Shown piece by piece: positions 5,416-5,441 of a DNA stretch of 5,441 bases. This stretch comes from an uncultured Eubacteriaceae bacterium. Its GTDB lineage: Bacteria > Bacillota > Clostridia > Lachnospirales > CAG-274. How positions within the stretch are numbered: position 1 is the first letter of the stretch; every line of letters begins with the position of its first letter. The notes beneath the pieces were generated by a model. It was not told the DNA's origin. It searched no databases and worked only from the letters and a program-made list of their open reading frames with translations. Where the stretch lies: positions 1-5,441 of the forward strand of contig CAMNCZ010000107.1 of NCBI GenBank assembly GCA_946534775.1, in the 5' to 3' direction. The position numbers and the translations under genes are program-made.

Positions 5416-5441
5416 CTTTAAATAATTATTTTTCTGCCAAC

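Overview
The window looks like chromosomal DNA from a Clostridia-type Firmicute, most likely Lachnospiraceae or a relative. The reasons are strong purine-rich ribosome binding sites, intergenic DNA that is very rich in A and T, frequent AGA and ATA codons, the ftsE-ftsX-peptidase order, a CdaR-like regulator, a double-OB SSB-like protein and a small protein resembling the DUF6465 group. This placement is inference from gene content; no rRNA or other marker gene is present. I see no mobile element, CRISPR array, tRNA or rRNA, and no clear sign of a new defence or mobile system.

The left three quarters (1-3999) is one block on the minus strand. Read in the direction of transcription, it begins with a 363-residue CdaR/PucR-type regulator (3999-2908). 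A 145-base gap with a well-formed RNA hairpin follows, then ftsE (2762-2067), ftsX (2077-956, overlapping ftsE by 11 bases), and a secreted coiled-coil peptidase with the beginning of an M23/LytM domain (907 to beyond the left edge). FtsE and FtsX form the ABC-type complex that controls septal or side-wall peptidoglycan hydrolases. The exported coiled-coil protein encoded next is the expected partner, so the last three genes form a recognisable functional unit. FtsX is unusual: its extracellular loop carries an acidic, Ala/Glu/Thr-rich insert.

Positions 4000-4365 form a divergent intergenic region. It contains the probable promoter and several dyads for the regulator, an A+T tract of about 12% G+C, and a separate 13-bp inverted repeat in front of the next gene.

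The right part is on the plus strand. It holds a 208-residue protein that appears to consist of two OB folds (4366-4992). A 67-residue acidic protein (5132-5335) follows, with its own near-consensus sigma-A promoter, a dyad at the predicted transcription start and an intrinsic terminator. A second terminator at 5390-5415 points leftward, so a minus-strand gene probably ends just beyond the right edge.
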